From NCBI GenBank assembly GCA_008973525.1, contig WACJ01000101.1, forward strand, positions 1-64,000: a DNA stretch of 64,000 bases, written 5' to 3'. This stretch comes from Stenopsyche tienmushanensis. Its lineage: Eukaryota > Arthropoda > Insecta > Trichoptera > Stenopsychidae. Positions 24,466-37,655 of the stretch are shown here, one piece after another. The position numbers and the translations under genes are program-made. The notes beneath the pieces are model-generated. The model did no database searches. It was not told the DNA's origin and worked only from the letters and a program-made list of their open reading frames with translations. Position 1 is the stretch's first letter; the number at the start of each line of letters is the position of its first letter.

Positions 24466-26505
24466 CCAAAACTTCTTTCCTACGCGTTCACATTACAATA
24501 TTGCGCACGCATTACACGTCATTATAAAACATAGTTCTCTTCATTATTAAACACAATTCCACGTCGCTTTAGCAGTCAGTCGATTAGATATTTTTCATAT
24601 ATATTTATTTATAAAGTATATATTTTTTAAGCTTTGAACGATATTTTGTGTTTAAAAAAATAAATAATGTGTCTCGTTGCTCGCCTAATTTATTTTCACG
24701 GTATATTGAGTGAATTATTCTTTATATGCTTCCATAGTATCACATGAGATATAAGAAGTAGGACAGAGTTCACTGAAATCCATCATATTGATTTAGTCAA
24801 TAGATATGAGTCGGTTGATAAATGATGTGTGGATTCAAGCAAAGAAAGCACAGAATTTAAGATCAAAAAAATAAAAATAATGATACTACGAAAGCATCCC
24901 GCGTTAATATTTATATTTTGATGGATTCTTAATGTGTCGATCTTTAATAAAAATATATTAAACGGCGATATTCGGGATTAACTGTACTCGAAATGGGTCT
25001 TAAAATATATTGGTGATGCATTATAAATGCATGCTCTGTCCTCTCTTCTGCTTTCGACAGAAACAAATTACTTGCATGAGTGCTCCGTCGAAAAAATGTG
25101 GTATGCAAATCACGGGTTCGGTTTTGGGACCTTTAAGGTACACCGACACTATTCGTCATATTTTTTTAGCTTTGGCAATTTCGAAAAACTTTTGCGATCG
25201 TCACATCTCCGACCGATTAATTTCCATGTCCGAAATTGATGGGATTATTCTGGAAGCGTCGCATTTCATACGAACATAAATGTACTCGTACAACGCCTCT
25301 ACTTTATATCATCTTAAAAATTACCATTTGAAAACCTTAACGTAGATGTGTTCTTAGTTTTGCTTCCTTTTTTATCCATACAAATGTTTTTGAAAGAATT
25401 CCATATACAATTTGTATTGTTTTCCATGTATAAAATTGGTAGAAAGTGACTCTACTTATAGTGACGCATAAGCGCTTTAATTATTTAAAGCTTTTTTACT
25501 AAAATCAATTAGTCAAATGCTGATAGCTTTTGTAATCTGTTTTGATGTTGGATAATTTTACAAATAAAAGCGTGATTTTCTTACAAGGAAATCTTTATTT
25601 TATATTTTTATACGATGCTATAATAAATGCAGAATTTATAAAGAGATTCTGAGTTTTAAATATTATCGCAAAAAATCTAAAGTGATGATAGATACGAAAT
25701 AATCGAGATCTTCCTATTTAGATTCCCAAATCAAGCACCTTTGATTCTAATCTATGAAAAATATGCTTGATGACCACATTTTAAAATCAGATATACCATA
25801 TAAAAATCATGTCAAATTATTTTGGCAACGATCCCATAAATAAACGACAAAAATCCTATTATAAATATGATATATCCGACCTAACATCCTCCAAACAATT
25901 ACGATAGAGTCCTGCAAAAGCTTTTCTCGGTAGAATGTCTTCAAAAGCGGCGGGATAGTAAATTGTGCAGCCACATTTATAATGTAAGATCCACTCCGGA
26001 AATCTATGTGCGGGATTACCCAATAACTCATTTTTGTTTTCCTTCGGACTTCTTCCCGCGATGATGATTTATAACATCCACGTCTCCCCGGCTCCGGAGG
26101 GAAGCAGATGCCTCCGAGGAGACAGACAATAAGTATTTAAATGTAACGAATTTCCCATACTGGTGTAGATTTAATGGAATTTATTTTTAGGGATGCGGCG
26201 CTCTTGTAATTTTCGAGTAGACAGAAGAAAGAATATTAAGAGTAATGTATTCATACATTTTATTGTCGTGTGAGACACGGAGATGGATGAGCTAGCGGCT
26301 GGGAAAAAATGCCGCATATATTCTGCGAATATGCATATGTTTATGCCACCGAATGGTAATTTTATTCATTTTGGCGAAATTTCGCTTACCTAATTTAATA
26401 AAGGTTAAGTGCTGGAGGCCTTGGCTTCCAAGAAATTCAACATCATAATATTTTGATCAATTAGCCCACGTGCCTCTCAGATAGAAGGAGAATGAGCTGG
26501 CGACA

Positions 26506-27420
26506 TTAAGGCGTCATCTCACTTTACAAATTTAAAAAAATCGAATTTTATTTTATTTTAAATTTTGAAAGTTCATATCTTCAAAAATGTTATATCGAAA
26601 TTTCATAAAGATCAGACGAGTCTAACTACATTTTTGGGCGACCGTTAGGTGACTACCTGAGAGCACCATGATATTCAGACTCATGGTGCAAGTACAAGAA
26701 AGTGGTGAAAAACAATCAGATACAAACTTTTAAACATCCTTCTGCTCTAGCTGAGGATGTTAACGAGGTTTTGAAATCGATTTATAAAGATCTTCGGAGG
26801 ATATACCCAAAATAACAACGAGTGTTTCAACAGCTGTGTCTGGGCAATTTTTCTGCAACCAAAACTTTAAACGCGTTTATCTCAAAACAAGGTTTTTCGG
26901 TGGCTTGTTGATGAAATTTCAGAAACTATCCGGACGATTGTCATGAAATTTGAATGACATATTCTTCATAGTTATGGCTATAGCGCATATCATCAGATTT
27001 TTGAAATTTTGATTTTAAGTAATTTTTTTTTCAAAAAACTGCAAAAAAGACGCGTTTTTTTTACTTTTTCGTAAAACGTGCGCCATTTTGTTAATATCAC
27101 GAATATCAAAAATTTAATGATATGCGCTATAGCCACTGGTATACTGAATCTAAAACAGTTTTATTTTATTGTTTCAAATGACCCATCACGGAGATACCAT
27201 CAACAAGCCACGAGCATAACATTTCTACATGGGTTTTTCGATGCTACTGTTTTATTATAATAATTGTTCAAAAATATAAAAATATTTTTTTTTCATTTAA
27301 TTGAAAGATGTGTTTATTACATAAGATCCATTTTATCTCATATTTTTTAGCGAAAATCCTCGAAAAAAAATCGTGAAAATAGCCTATTTTTGAGGCGCCT
27401 AAAGTGAGAAGACGCCTTAA
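26506..27420 (+). mobile_element. TTAA-flanked DNA transposon derivative, family IV, copy one
   Basis: Termini TTAAGGCGTCATCTCACTTTA and its inverse TAAAGTGAGAAGACGCCTTAA (one mismatch over 21 bp) bound a 915-bp element. The TTAA may be the target duplication, as in piggyBac or Kolobok transposons. The interior holds an imperfect palindrome of about 330 bp (26880-27230): GTGGCTTGTTGATG at 26900 pairs with 27198-27211, and TGGCTATAGCGCATATCATC at 26975 pairs with 27116-27135. Short ORFs inside, such as one at 27078, do not look like transposase. A second copy lies at 30967-31891. Confidence 0.85.
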
Positions 27421-27726
27421 GCTAACTTGCAACGGCTCGTCTGTCTAAAAAAAAATTCAAATCAATCACTTATATTTGACATGCAAATGTCTTTTTTTTT
27501 TAAAATATGAATATACTCGTATCGATATATAACGCGATTATAATACTAATAGAATAGATAATTATACAAATATATATTCCGCATCCATGAGTCCTACAGG
27601 AGGCTCGAAACATAGCCCGACATCGCGCTCTAGTAACATTAGACGAAGAATAGTCAAAAGGAGCATCACCAAAGGAGTCAATCCGCGAACATGAACCCGT
27701 CGAGAGATTCGAAATATCGAATAGAG

Positions 27727-28006
27727 CAGTGGTTCTTAAACTTATGTAGTCCGTGTAACTCCTTTGGAGCAAGATGTTTTTCGCAGGTCCCCTCTTGAAC
27801 AATTTTATTTTGGCGAACCCTATCTCAATATTTTACGTCATTTTTTAGGCTTAATTTATCAAAAAAAAACAAACATTTCTTGCTCAAATATTATTCCAAA
27901 TAGATCTTCTTATAATGTTTTCTGCAAATAATTCCACAAAAATATGATGTTCGAGTATAGATGATTCTTAAAAATATTTTCGCAGACCCCAGTTTGAAAG
28001 CCGCTG
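27727..28006 (+). mobile_element. hAT MITE, family VII, with 8-bp target duplication
   Basis: CAGTGGTTCTTAAACTTATG at the left and ...CCCCAGTTTGAAAGCCGCTG at the right form a hAT-type inverted terminus. The flanks GAATAGAG (27719-27726) and GGATAGAG (28007-28014) match at seven of eight bases, consistent with an aged 8-bp duplication. It is 280 bp and noncoding. The related copy at 46081-46407 is nested in a piggyBac-like MITE. Confidence 0.88.
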
Positions 28007-30480
28007 GGATAGAGGAAAAATGTTAATTCTAATTTTGCCTCTCAAACAATCAAAATATGCAATCGGATCTTAAAAATGTAGCAAGCAAATAGAAACATGC
28101 TGGAACATATTTTTTAAAGACCGCATGGGGTTGATGTGTTTATCCTGAAACTTATCCAGGATGTACTTAATAAATTTATTTAAAAATTGGTTTAAAAAAA
28201 CATTTTCAACATCAATAGCATATTTTCACGTTGACTTAGAATAATTCTGAAATGATTGTAATCAAATGCATTTCAAAAGTAATGTTTATACTTTTTGATG
28301 TCACGCACATGCCAATCTTATACAACAACGTGAAATTAAAAAAAAACATATTTTCGGCAAATTCAGAATTGTATAATGCGTCTAAGAAGCATTCTTACGG
28401 GTTACAAAAATTCCATATCCCCAAAATTAATTTCGAGGTCTTTCAGCGCTCAAATACAAACATTTTTATTGTGCGGATGAAATTTGAGTATGCGGCTTGT
28501 AAGCGTTTCAAGAAAGGAATTCGTTTCTTGTGCTCATTTATTGAATCGTTCCCGTCCTTGTAAGCAATAATGGAAACAACCATAATATCACCGGTGCCAT
28601 GGAGCATGGCTAATATGAAAATGGCGTTGCTGGGGGAGATTCGGGATGCTCTTTATAAAACCGCCTCACCTTCAGAGGGAATAATATTCGTCAAATGCAC
28701 TTAGCACTTAATGGTTTACTGGGGACGAGTTATCTGTCTACTCAATCTATTTGTTGGGATGGCCTCGCTAATATGCCAGAGGGAGGACAGAGGAAACCTC
28801 TCGACTGGAAGTCTGGCCCTCAACTTTAATACTGATGCAATTATGCTGGGTGAAAGAGGACTTGGTTGATAAGGAAGCAATGGAGGCTTGGGAGCCTTTG
28901 TTGCGGTCTAAGGGTGTCGGAAAAAATACGGTTTTTGGACTTGTGGAAAACTTTGTTGCGAAATTTGATTTATTAGTAAAGCAAAGTCGGAACTTTTAAT
29001 CTAAAAACCTATGGAATAAAATATATCTAATCTGAACAAACACATTAGAACATATAAGACGCTATTAAGATTAAGAATGGCCAATTTAATGAAAGAAATC
29101 ATTGTAGTAGCGTTTGCGCCATTTACAAATAAATCGATCATGTTTTTTTTTTCTTCATTGCAGTTGATAGGTTTCTTTTTTATAAATCTTCTTCAGATAT
29201 ATTTTTTTACAAATCATACAACTTATTGTTACTTCATTTACTTATTGTATAATTTATATCTAAATCGTATCTAGCTTATTTTTTTCTTCTTAAAAAAAAA
29301 TCATGGTAATCTTCGACAACTACTTTTGCTAATTCTAGTAGAAAATACACATCTTACTTTTGTAAATAATAGTTCCTCATCATTCATGTCAGATTTGTAA
29401 TTATTTTGATAATCCTTAATATTTTTGTCCTATAATTCTGAAGTATATGGCCAACTATATTTTGTTTTATTATTTTAAAAAATTAGCATTAATTCGCTGA
29501 AGTTATTTATGTTATGTATGTGTGTGCCTATTGGCGAAGCGCTTTAAATCGGGCGCCCTTACGCCCAGCTAAGGACAAGGGGTGAATGTAAATTGTACAT
29601 TCTCCACGCAGCCTTAAATATCTCCCGCAGAAGAGCGATTCACTCGAACACGGGGATGGGGTGTGTTAACACACCCTTTGAATTTTTCAGCTCATGAATT
29701 TCAGAACGATTCTCCGCCGGAATAAGAATGGAAGAATCTCAGCGTGAATGAGCGCCGGCTGAAAAGAGTCACTCGATCTTCGCGCTTCTGAAAACACTTC
29801 TTTTCGGTTCGCGTTTTCATTGCCTACGCCGTTTAGCGCATCATGAAACTTTATTATATGGAAAAAACGATAATTTCTCCCTTAGGGGCTTGCTTATCGA
29901 AGGTCCGATATCAGCGAAGCGGGGCAATCTGGAGCCATGAGGAGGTTAATCCCTCATTTAAAATTTCCCATCTCAAAATGATCTATTCGATTTCGAATTT
30001 AAACGCTCCATTGGAGACCAATGTATTCTTATCTGATATAAATAGACCAGTTCGAAGATAATATTAACTTAAATAAGCTAAATGACAAGCAATACGTTCA
30101 AGGCATTCCATTAACGTACCTATTGCTCCCTGAAAATGTCTTAATTCAAGACGAAAACATTAAAAACAAATTAATACAGCACATATTTATATCAATGAAT
30201 TTTCAAATGTATGCATATTCAAGCATATATATTAAGAGGAACCGAAAATATTTACGACGAAACACGTTGTTGACAATGCAAAAAATTATCCCTTTTTGAA
30301 CGGCATTGAAAATGGTGATAAGAAATGGGTCATTTGCAATAATATACGATCAAAATATAAATAGTTCTATCAAAAATAACTCCCAATTCGAATTCTTAAG
30401 CCCGTATTGACTATATAAAATCTTTTTTGTGCGTTTGTTTGGATATCCAAGGAAATAATTCATTGTAAATTAATATAACT

Positions 30481-30960
30481 GCATAAGTCGTCGTGTCGAC
30501 AATTAGAAGATTTTCATCAAAAATTTAAAGAAAAACGTCCGTATTTATTTATTGGAAAGAAGACGATATTACTTCATGATAATGTGCGCCTTCACAAAGC
30601 AAAATTGATACTGGACAAAATATGGGAATTAAACTGGGAAATATTAACGCATCTTTCTCATTCACCAGATCTCGCCCCGATGGATTTCCATCTTTTCAGG
30701 TCCATGGAGCACAGCTTGAGAGAGAAACGATTCACAAATACAGCTGAAGCGGAAAAGCATTTAAAATGGTTTTTTGCTTCTAAGCCGAAAAATTTTTACA
30801 AAAAAAAATGATCAAAGGACTGCCAAATCGATGTGTATTGAATTATGAAGGGAATTCATTCGTTCAATATTTTTTTATTAAAAGCAACATCTTGAAATTG
30901 ACGAACGTAAATGTAGAAAAGTTTCAAAAGAAAATAAAATAATGTCTCGTCATTAGGATC
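30481..30960 (+). pseudogene. Mariner transposase C-terminal remnant
   Basis: An open frame from about 30490 encodes QLEDFHQKFKEKRPYLF..., then LLHDNVRLHKAK and SHSPDLAPMDFHLFR, ending near 30811 after FFASKPKNFYKKK. The second and third catalytic aspartates are present and separated by exactly 34 residues (D34D), the mariner signature. The N-terminal half with the first aspartate is missing, and a stop truncates the C-terminus. No terminal repeats were found. A family IV element begins a few bases downstream at 30967. Confidence 0.88.
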
Positions 30961-30966
30961 GTTATA

Positions 30967-31891
30967 TTAAGGCGTCTTCTCACTTTACAAATTTAAAAAA
31001 TCGATTTTTATTTTATTTTAAATTTTAAAAGTACATATCTTTAAAAATATTATATCGAAATTTCATAAAGATCGGACGAGTCTAACTACATTTTTGGGCG
31101 ACCGTTAGGTGACTACCTGAGAGCACCCGGCTGCATACGTATTGTTCAGACTCATGGTGCAAGTACAAGAAAGTGGTGAAAAACAATCAGATAGAAACTT
31201 TTAAACATCTTCCTGCTCTAGCTGAAGATGTTCACGAGGTTTTGAAACCAATTTATGAAGATCTTCGGAGGAAATACCCAAAATAACAACGAGTGTTTCA
31301 ACAGCAGTGTCTGGGCAATTCTTCTGCAACCAAAACTTTAAACGCGTTTATCTCAAAACAAGGTTTTTCGGTGGCTTGTTGATGAAATTTCGGAAACTAT
31401 CCGGCCGATTGTCATGAAATTTGAATGACATATTCTTCATAGTTATGGCTATAGCGCATATCATCAGATTTTTGAAATTTTGATTTTAAGTAATTTTTTT
31501 TTACAAAAACTCCAAAATAAACGCGTTTTTTTTATTTTTTCGAAAAACGTGCGCCATTTTGTTATTTTCGCAAATATCAAAAATTTGATGATATGCGCTA
31601 TAAGCACTAATATACTGAATCTAAAACTGTTTTATTTTTTTGTTTCAAATGACCCATCTCTGAGATACCATCAACAAGCCACGAACATAACATTTCTACA
31701 CGGATTTTTCGATGCTACTGTTTTATTATAATAATTGTTCAAAAAAATAAAAATATTTTTTTTTCATTTACTTGAAAGATGTATTTATTACATAAGATCC
31801 ATTTTATCTCATAATTTTTAGCGAAAATCCTCGAAAAAAAATCGTGAAAATAGCCTATTTTTGAGGCGCCTAAAGTGAGAAGACGCCTTAA
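30967..31891 (+). mobile_element. TTAA-flanked DNA transposon derivative, family IV, copy two
   Basis: Termini TTAAGGCGTCTTCTCACTTTA and TAAAGTGAGAAGACGCCTTAA are exact inverse complements over 21 bp. About 925 bp, very similar to 26506-27420 along its whole length. It carries an extra 'ccggctgcatacgtattg'-like segment near 31127. The internal palindrome is kept. The 83-codon frame at 31480 is not conserved as a protein between the copies. Confidence 0.88.
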
Positions 31892-32916
31892 TAAAAGTGT
31901 GTGTTTTCAGTGGAAAATTGATAAGTCAATTATCTTTTGACATTAAATATTATAGTGGATTGTTTTCCGAAAGCTGTATTTAAAAGCTGGGGGTTGCAGA
32001 ATAACGCACTTCTCTGGCTTTTCGTTTTTAGAAGTCTTCGAAGGGTAGTTTGGTTTTTATTACCGGTCTCTGCCAATATCGTTAAAGCTATAAATGTTTT
32101 AAGATTAAATGATAATATTAATTATTAAAGATTTATTTATTCCGTACTCTTATAAAAGAGGTTTGTTGCGGTTAAAGCTTCCTCGAATATTCGAAAGTTT
32201 TTGGAGGGTGGTCGTCTATAATCCACGCGGCGGTGAGCCGTTTTGGGGAAAGTTTTATATTAAAGTTAAAGTGTATTAATTAAAATATTAAAGAATACAA
32301 TATTTTAATGGTTTTCCTTTATTAGGTCTCTCCTATTCGACATTGTATAAAAGCCCTTCTCGGAGGCAAGGAAAATCGTCGCTTATTGAAAGACCGTCTG
32401 GAGGGCGAAGCCCTACGCTACTGAAGGGTGGATGCCTCAATCTTCACGGTTAGCGATGAGTGTGTTTGTGTGAGAAACTTTTCTTATTAGGGTTTTCCAT
32501 ATTAATTTCTCATATCTAAGAAATCTAGGTAAATCTGGATCTATATAACCAATTAGAAATATAATCAATAAAAAAAATTAGTAGTTATTCACAATCTGAG
32601 CTCAAAAATCATACTCATTGTGCATAGTAAAGAAAATATTATTAAAATGAGATTTTATTTTCACTTTTGTATAGTAGGGTATAATATTAGAAATGTAAGT
32701 TAATTTGGTACAAAATTATGATTTATTGGTATTATTATCAGATTGGCGTCCACCCTTAATTATTTGCGATTAAAATCATTGAAAACTAAAGCTTGAATAA
32801 CTGAAACCATACAATCAATATGAATTCGCGCTGGTTCTTACAGTACAATTTATAAATTCATATGCTTGAATAATGTTTCAAAAAAGAGCTCATTCGCAGT
32901 ATAGATAAAATCGGAG

Positions 32917-32959
32917 TTTCTCAATATCCGCTCATGTACGCCAACCGGATATTGAGAAA
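32917..32959. repeat. Inverted repeat, 14-bp arms
   Basis: TTTCTCAATATCCG at 32917-32930 pairs exactly with CGGATATTGAGAAA at 32946-32959 across a 15-base loop. No adjoining gene or transposon end explains it. Confidence 0.75.
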
Positions 32960-33793
32960 ATCGGCATCCAAATTTTTATCGTTGCTATTTTCTCGAAAAG
33001 CCTCCGATCCGCTAGGAAACACATTGGCGTATGCTTATGCATGATATCATATGAAATTCAGATACTACGAAATATATTTATTTTTTAAAATTCCAATTTA
33101 AATTTGAGTGAACAATTAAATTCCATTTGCGTTAAAGATTAATGATTCGGTTTTCTTTTACAATCGTTTTGAGATATATTCAAACCATTCCGGGAAGCAA
33201 TTGCTGCAACCACCGTATCGGCGCTAGGGAAGAAATCATAAACCGGGCATGATTTATTTATTAATAAATCTGTCCAAAAATAATGGCTGGATACGAAGAG
33301 CTTCCGAACCGAAATTTAAAAGCGTAAGAGACGGCCAAAGTTTAATATTACGAGATTTTACACTTCCTGTGGAAATTTGCTTTGCAGCGATTTAATTACT
33401 CTCGGTTTTAAAGTGGCGCTGCAAACTTTTAACGAACTTTTACGTGACCGCCTAGATCCGCAGATGTAATCTGTGGATTCTGGTAATTACTTTATAAAAC
33501 ATTAATTATGGCGCAATGAAATACCCCAAAGAAATACGCAGAGATATCGATAAGACACCGTGATCCGATTTAGAAAGAAATAAGAGTCGATCGAATATAA
33601 ACACGACACTAAGCAAATCTTAATTGGATGAAACATTTTTATTTAATTTTTCGGGATTTTTTCTTTAATATCGGGACACATAATCGAAAATGAGTCGTAA
33701 AGTGCTAATTTATTTTATTTTTTAAAAACAAAATGGCGAAGTTATAAGGTTTTCCATTAGGCACCTCGTGATATCAAACGACTCGCCAAGCCA

Positions 33794-33833
33794 AACTAAA
33801 AAGCCTACTAAAAATTTAGTAGGCTTTTTAGTT
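33794..33833. repeat. Near-perfect hairpin, 19-bp arms with 2-base loop
   Basis: AACTAAAAAGCCTACTAAA is followed by AA and then its exact inverse. With almost no loop it would extrude as a cruciform or fold as a tight RNA stem. It is not part of a recognised repeat. Confidence 0.85.
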
Positions 33834-34029
33834 AAACTTTCATATTTTTTACCATTTTCTTGATAATTTTTACCCCAAAAAAATTATTTATTTACGCGAA
33901 AACTTTCGCTTAGTTGACTAGATAATCTTATAGTAAGAAACATAGTAAAACTTCAGCCAGATCGATCCACAACTCTTTAAGCTACAACTGGCAAACATTT
34001 TGAAAATGCAGTTTCGGGATTATCTCGTT

Positions 34030-34458
34030 TAAAGTTTTAATTCAAGACTTTACAGTAGGTGCCAATATTTAATGTATTCATCATCTTCAAAATGAAGCTG
34101 TAGTCGTTATTAAATATCCCAGCAGCAATGCATGTTAATATTTCAATGATTTTTACAACAGAATGCAGGTGCCTTGGAGTCGCCAAACCGTCGAGTTAAA
34201 ATATTCATTTTGGGTATGGACACACAAGCATTTTTGAAATAATTCATCCCTGAAAAAATCTTTATAAATTGGTAAGAGAAACTGTTTTATCTCTTGGCCC
34301 AGAATTGGAGTCAGGTCTTTTAAGTTTTGGATATTTTTTAACGCAATGATTTTCTGCCGTTTGCACCAGCTTTTTATTCCAGTCGGGTTCCCATGATAAT
34401 GTTCTTTTATTAAGATATTTTGCCATTTTTGTATAAAAAATTTAACCACACACGACAC
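34030..34458 (-). pseudogene. Mutator-like (MULE) transposase C-terminal remnant
   Basis: The minus-strand frame at 34153-34458 carries GNPTGIKSWCKRQK, an ILGQEIKQFLLPIYKD segment and LFQKCLCVHTQNEYFNSTVW. These resemble the 'SWCK.Q', 'I.P.F..L' and 'LL.KCLHG.TQN.NESFN..IW' signatures of insect Mutator-like transposases. After its stop, another minus frame continues (AAGIFNNDYSFILKMMNTLN), again like that family's tail. Frameshifts and missing residues (NEYFNS for NESFNS) show it is dead. Assignment is from memory of the family, not a search. Confidence 0.6.
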
Positions 34459-35190
34459 ACTATCGAGCTAAACTTGACTTCGAGCAACTTCGAGCTGACT
34501 TCGAGCAACTTTAATTTCGCATACCAATTTATTAATCGGAATATTATTAAAATAAAACTCGGAAATACTACTATAGTGCTTCATAATTTCTTCTCAATGA
34601 ACGGCATGCTTGAAATGCTCTGGTCGCTTTTATGTTTTGAAATATTTATATCGGAACTGTTGTTTACAGAACTTGAAAGTAAATTGGAATCTCCAATTTT
34701 ACCCGCAAAATGTTTTTCTGTTGCAATATGATTAATTTGTTAGATGTGTGCTTCTATCTTCCAACTACCGAACATATGCAGAACTTTATAATTAATTAAA
34801 AGCTTCATGGTATAACCGCTTCCTCTTTTCTTTGCCTACTCAAATTAGTGAAACACACGTAAGCTTTGACAAGTTTCGTCTTGCATAGTAACTTTTTGAT
34901 ATACACCCAACTTTTCATTTAAATTCATAAAGCACTCATTCGTAAATCTTCTCGTCCTCAGTCGAGAATTATCTCCGAGATACGTTTGAGTGTTCAAATG
35001 AAAGCTCAAACATTAATACGAGAATCCCATCTAATTAGGACCTCGCCATAGTTTGCTCAGTGCATTACTCCAGAAACTACCCCTGTAAAATTTCATTGTA
35101 TATGCAAAACGAATTCATATCACTCCGAGTGGGAGCGCGAGCTCCGACATAACCGTATGAAATGATATTTCGGCTCGACAGCCCTGTCTC

Positions 35191-35212
35191 CAGGGGTGCC
35201 CAACCCGGGAGC
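35191..35212 (+). mobile_element. Solitary hAT-like terminus
   Basis: CAGGGGTGCCCAACCCGGGA resembles common hAT inverted ends. No matching second end was found nearby, so this is probably a truncated relic or a chance match. Confidence 0.35.
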
Positions 35213-35768
35213 ATGGGTGTGGAATTCAGATACCGATATTGAATGCTTCTAGCTCTGATGCTATTACGCGTTCCATGTTATGAGCTCGAGGATGTTCGCT
35301 ATATTGCAATTTTGTCAGGTATGATATATGCCCACTGCATACGATGCCTTTTAGGACTACTGATCTTGGCTACCCGCTTTTGAGATTTTCTTACCCTTAT
35401 GTGCACTTGATGGATGTTGGACGAGACGTTGTCAGCGACGAAAACCTTATTGAACCCCCCCATTGACATTCCTCGTTTCAACGTTTAATAATACCTCAAC
35501 TTAATATTGAAATCAATCAATGTTTTCATAAAACTATTGATCAAATTCTAACGCGTGTCAGATTAGTCACGTAGTAAATTTCATACCACAGCATAATAAT
35601 TTCGTGCATTTTTAATTATTTAAAAAAATATTTCATTTTCAACAGTTGGATTAATATTATAGCCAAGTATTGGAACAGTATGTTAGTAAATGGACTCCTA
35701 TTATAGAGGTAAGAACTCAAATCAAGATAGTGAGAAAAAAAGTCATCGGAGTAACAAATTTGGGAGGC

Positions 35769-36372
35769 TTACGGGACGTTTCTACGTTGTTGGTTCAAAA
35801 AATATCTTTTTTTCCCTTTGTGTATCGGAAAGAACCAATGTTTAAGAATACGTTTAGTAAATTTCAAGTCGATATAAATGAAATTCGCAAAGTTATTGCT
35901 CCCACAAGCCCTAGATGAGCATTCTTTATGAAATTTGGCAGGCTCTTGTATAATAAACGTCTTCATCGTATAGACAACAATTATCCAAAAAAATATTCAA
36001 CCAATTTTTAAATGTACAAAAAACTACAGAAAAAGTTGGTAAAAACACACATTTTTCTTTAATCGCTAACTATTTTTTATTTTTTTAATATTTCTTCTTA
36101 ATTATAATCTATACTATACACGATATTATACAAAGTAAAATTATTTTTTTGCTGCAAATCACCTATCCAGATCACCCCGCACTCCCACTACTATTATTTG
36201 TCAAACTTAAACTAAAAAATAAATTTACTAAAAACTAAAAAATATTTTCATATTCAATAAAGATCGCCCATTTAACATACTAAATATCAACATTATATAT
36301 TTAATACTTTTCACATAAAAAAATATGTTAAAAAATCTCTTTTAGGCCCAACAAGGTAGAATCGTCCCTTAA
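35769..36372 (+). mobile_element. TTAA-flanked MITE, family V, copy one
   Basis: The left end TTACGGGACGTTTCTACGTT and the right end, read inward TTAAGGGACGATTCTACCTT, form an inverted repeat. The interior matches the copy at 39328: 'aaccaatgtttaagaatacg', 'aaattcgcaaagtta', 'ctagatgagcat.ttttatg', and at the right 'cccaacaaggtagaa'. About 604 bp, noncoding. TTAA ends suggest piggyBac- or Kolobok-type mobilisation. Confidence 0.8.
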
Positions 36373-36675
36373 TATAGTTTCATTTTTTTTCTAGGGATGA
36401 TAATACACATGTTAAACTATTGTTTTTAAGCAAAATTTAGTTTATCGATGAAGCTCATTTCACAATGGATGGATTCGTCACTAAAAAAAATTGTTATATC
36501 TGGGGTGATGATACTCTTGTGTTGTTCAGGAAAGATTTTAACATCCAAAAAAGTTAGTGTTTGATGTGCATTTTGGGCAAATGGAATCATTGAGCCACGC
36601 TATAATCCCCCTATAAGGGATGAATCTTAAACCTAAATCCAGATAAAGCACATACAATGTTCATGGCGTCACGAG

Positions 36676-37655
36676 TAGGGAATCCAATCCCGGGACCCCG
36701 GACAGTTTTAGGTACTTAAGAATCTCGGGACTAGTAAACGTAATCCCGAAAATTTCGGGATTGAAATTTTTATCTAACAGAAATCGTACATCTCACCAAC
36801 ACAATGAAGGCTACTAAATCGAGACATTCCCGACGAAATCTGGATGCTTGAAAACAGTGGCGTAATTACTAATTTGCGAACTTAGGCGACGCCTAGGGAC
36901 AGTGACTGTCTAATCTATGTATACATATATACCGTACATGTATGTTTTTCAAATTGTTATAGTAACCTTTCTCTACCGATGATGTATTTACTACACCTCG
37001 ACTCTAATAATGGGAATATCGATATGAAATATAATAGATACGGGGTTCAGAATTTTTGTATTCCTCCGTAATATAATTACAAATCACATCAAAGTATTAT
37101 AGCATATAAGTATTCGTCTGCAGCGACGGAAATAAATAATTTGTCGGGAAATCGGGAATTTTGCGATATTTAGCCCGTGTCTCAGCAGAAAGGAATTTTA
37201 TCAGTCACATTGATGGTGTTATAAGAAAATAAGGGCTCACGCTGTCATCAACTCGAACTAGCATTTAAATATCTCATGACGATACCCCCAACGAGTATGC
37301 AAGCTGAGCGTGCATTTTCAGCAGCAAGTTGCCTGACTTCCAAAATCAGATCCTGACTAAATGACGAAACACTCGATGGTTAAATGTTACTTCGGGCATA
37401 TTATCAAAATAATATTTGATTTTTTTAGTGTTTTATTTATCTATTTTTAAATTGTATTTTTGTCTTTTTTAAAATAAATAAAATTCTTTGGCCTTCAAGC
37501 AATTTTTTATATTGAAAAAATGGACTTATTAGTAATTTTTGATCAAATTTATCAATGTAATTTCTTAAAATATTGAAAATCCTTATCCCGGAATCCCGAG
37601 ACTGATCCCGGGATTGTCTAATGAAATCCCGGGATCTAAATTTTGGCTCGGGATA
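36676..37655 (+). mobile_element. hAT element, family III, with 8-bp target duplication
   Basis: The most complete family III copy (980 bp). It starts TAGGGAATCCAATCCCGGGA. The right end (CTCGGGATA) has lost about 10 bases of the expected TIR. Flanks GTCACGAG (36668-36675) and GCCACGAG (37656-37663) match at seven of eight bases. At 37261-37356 a + frame reads AFKYLMTIPPTSMQAERAFS and then AASCLTSKIRS and a stop, the hAT C-terminal dimerisation domain. The body of the transposase is deleted, so the element is non-autonomous. Confidence 0.9.

Noticed and set aside
28252..28563. 103-codon plus-strand ORF
   Set aside because: Lys/Ile/Phe-rich as expected from translated AT-rich DNA; no family features.
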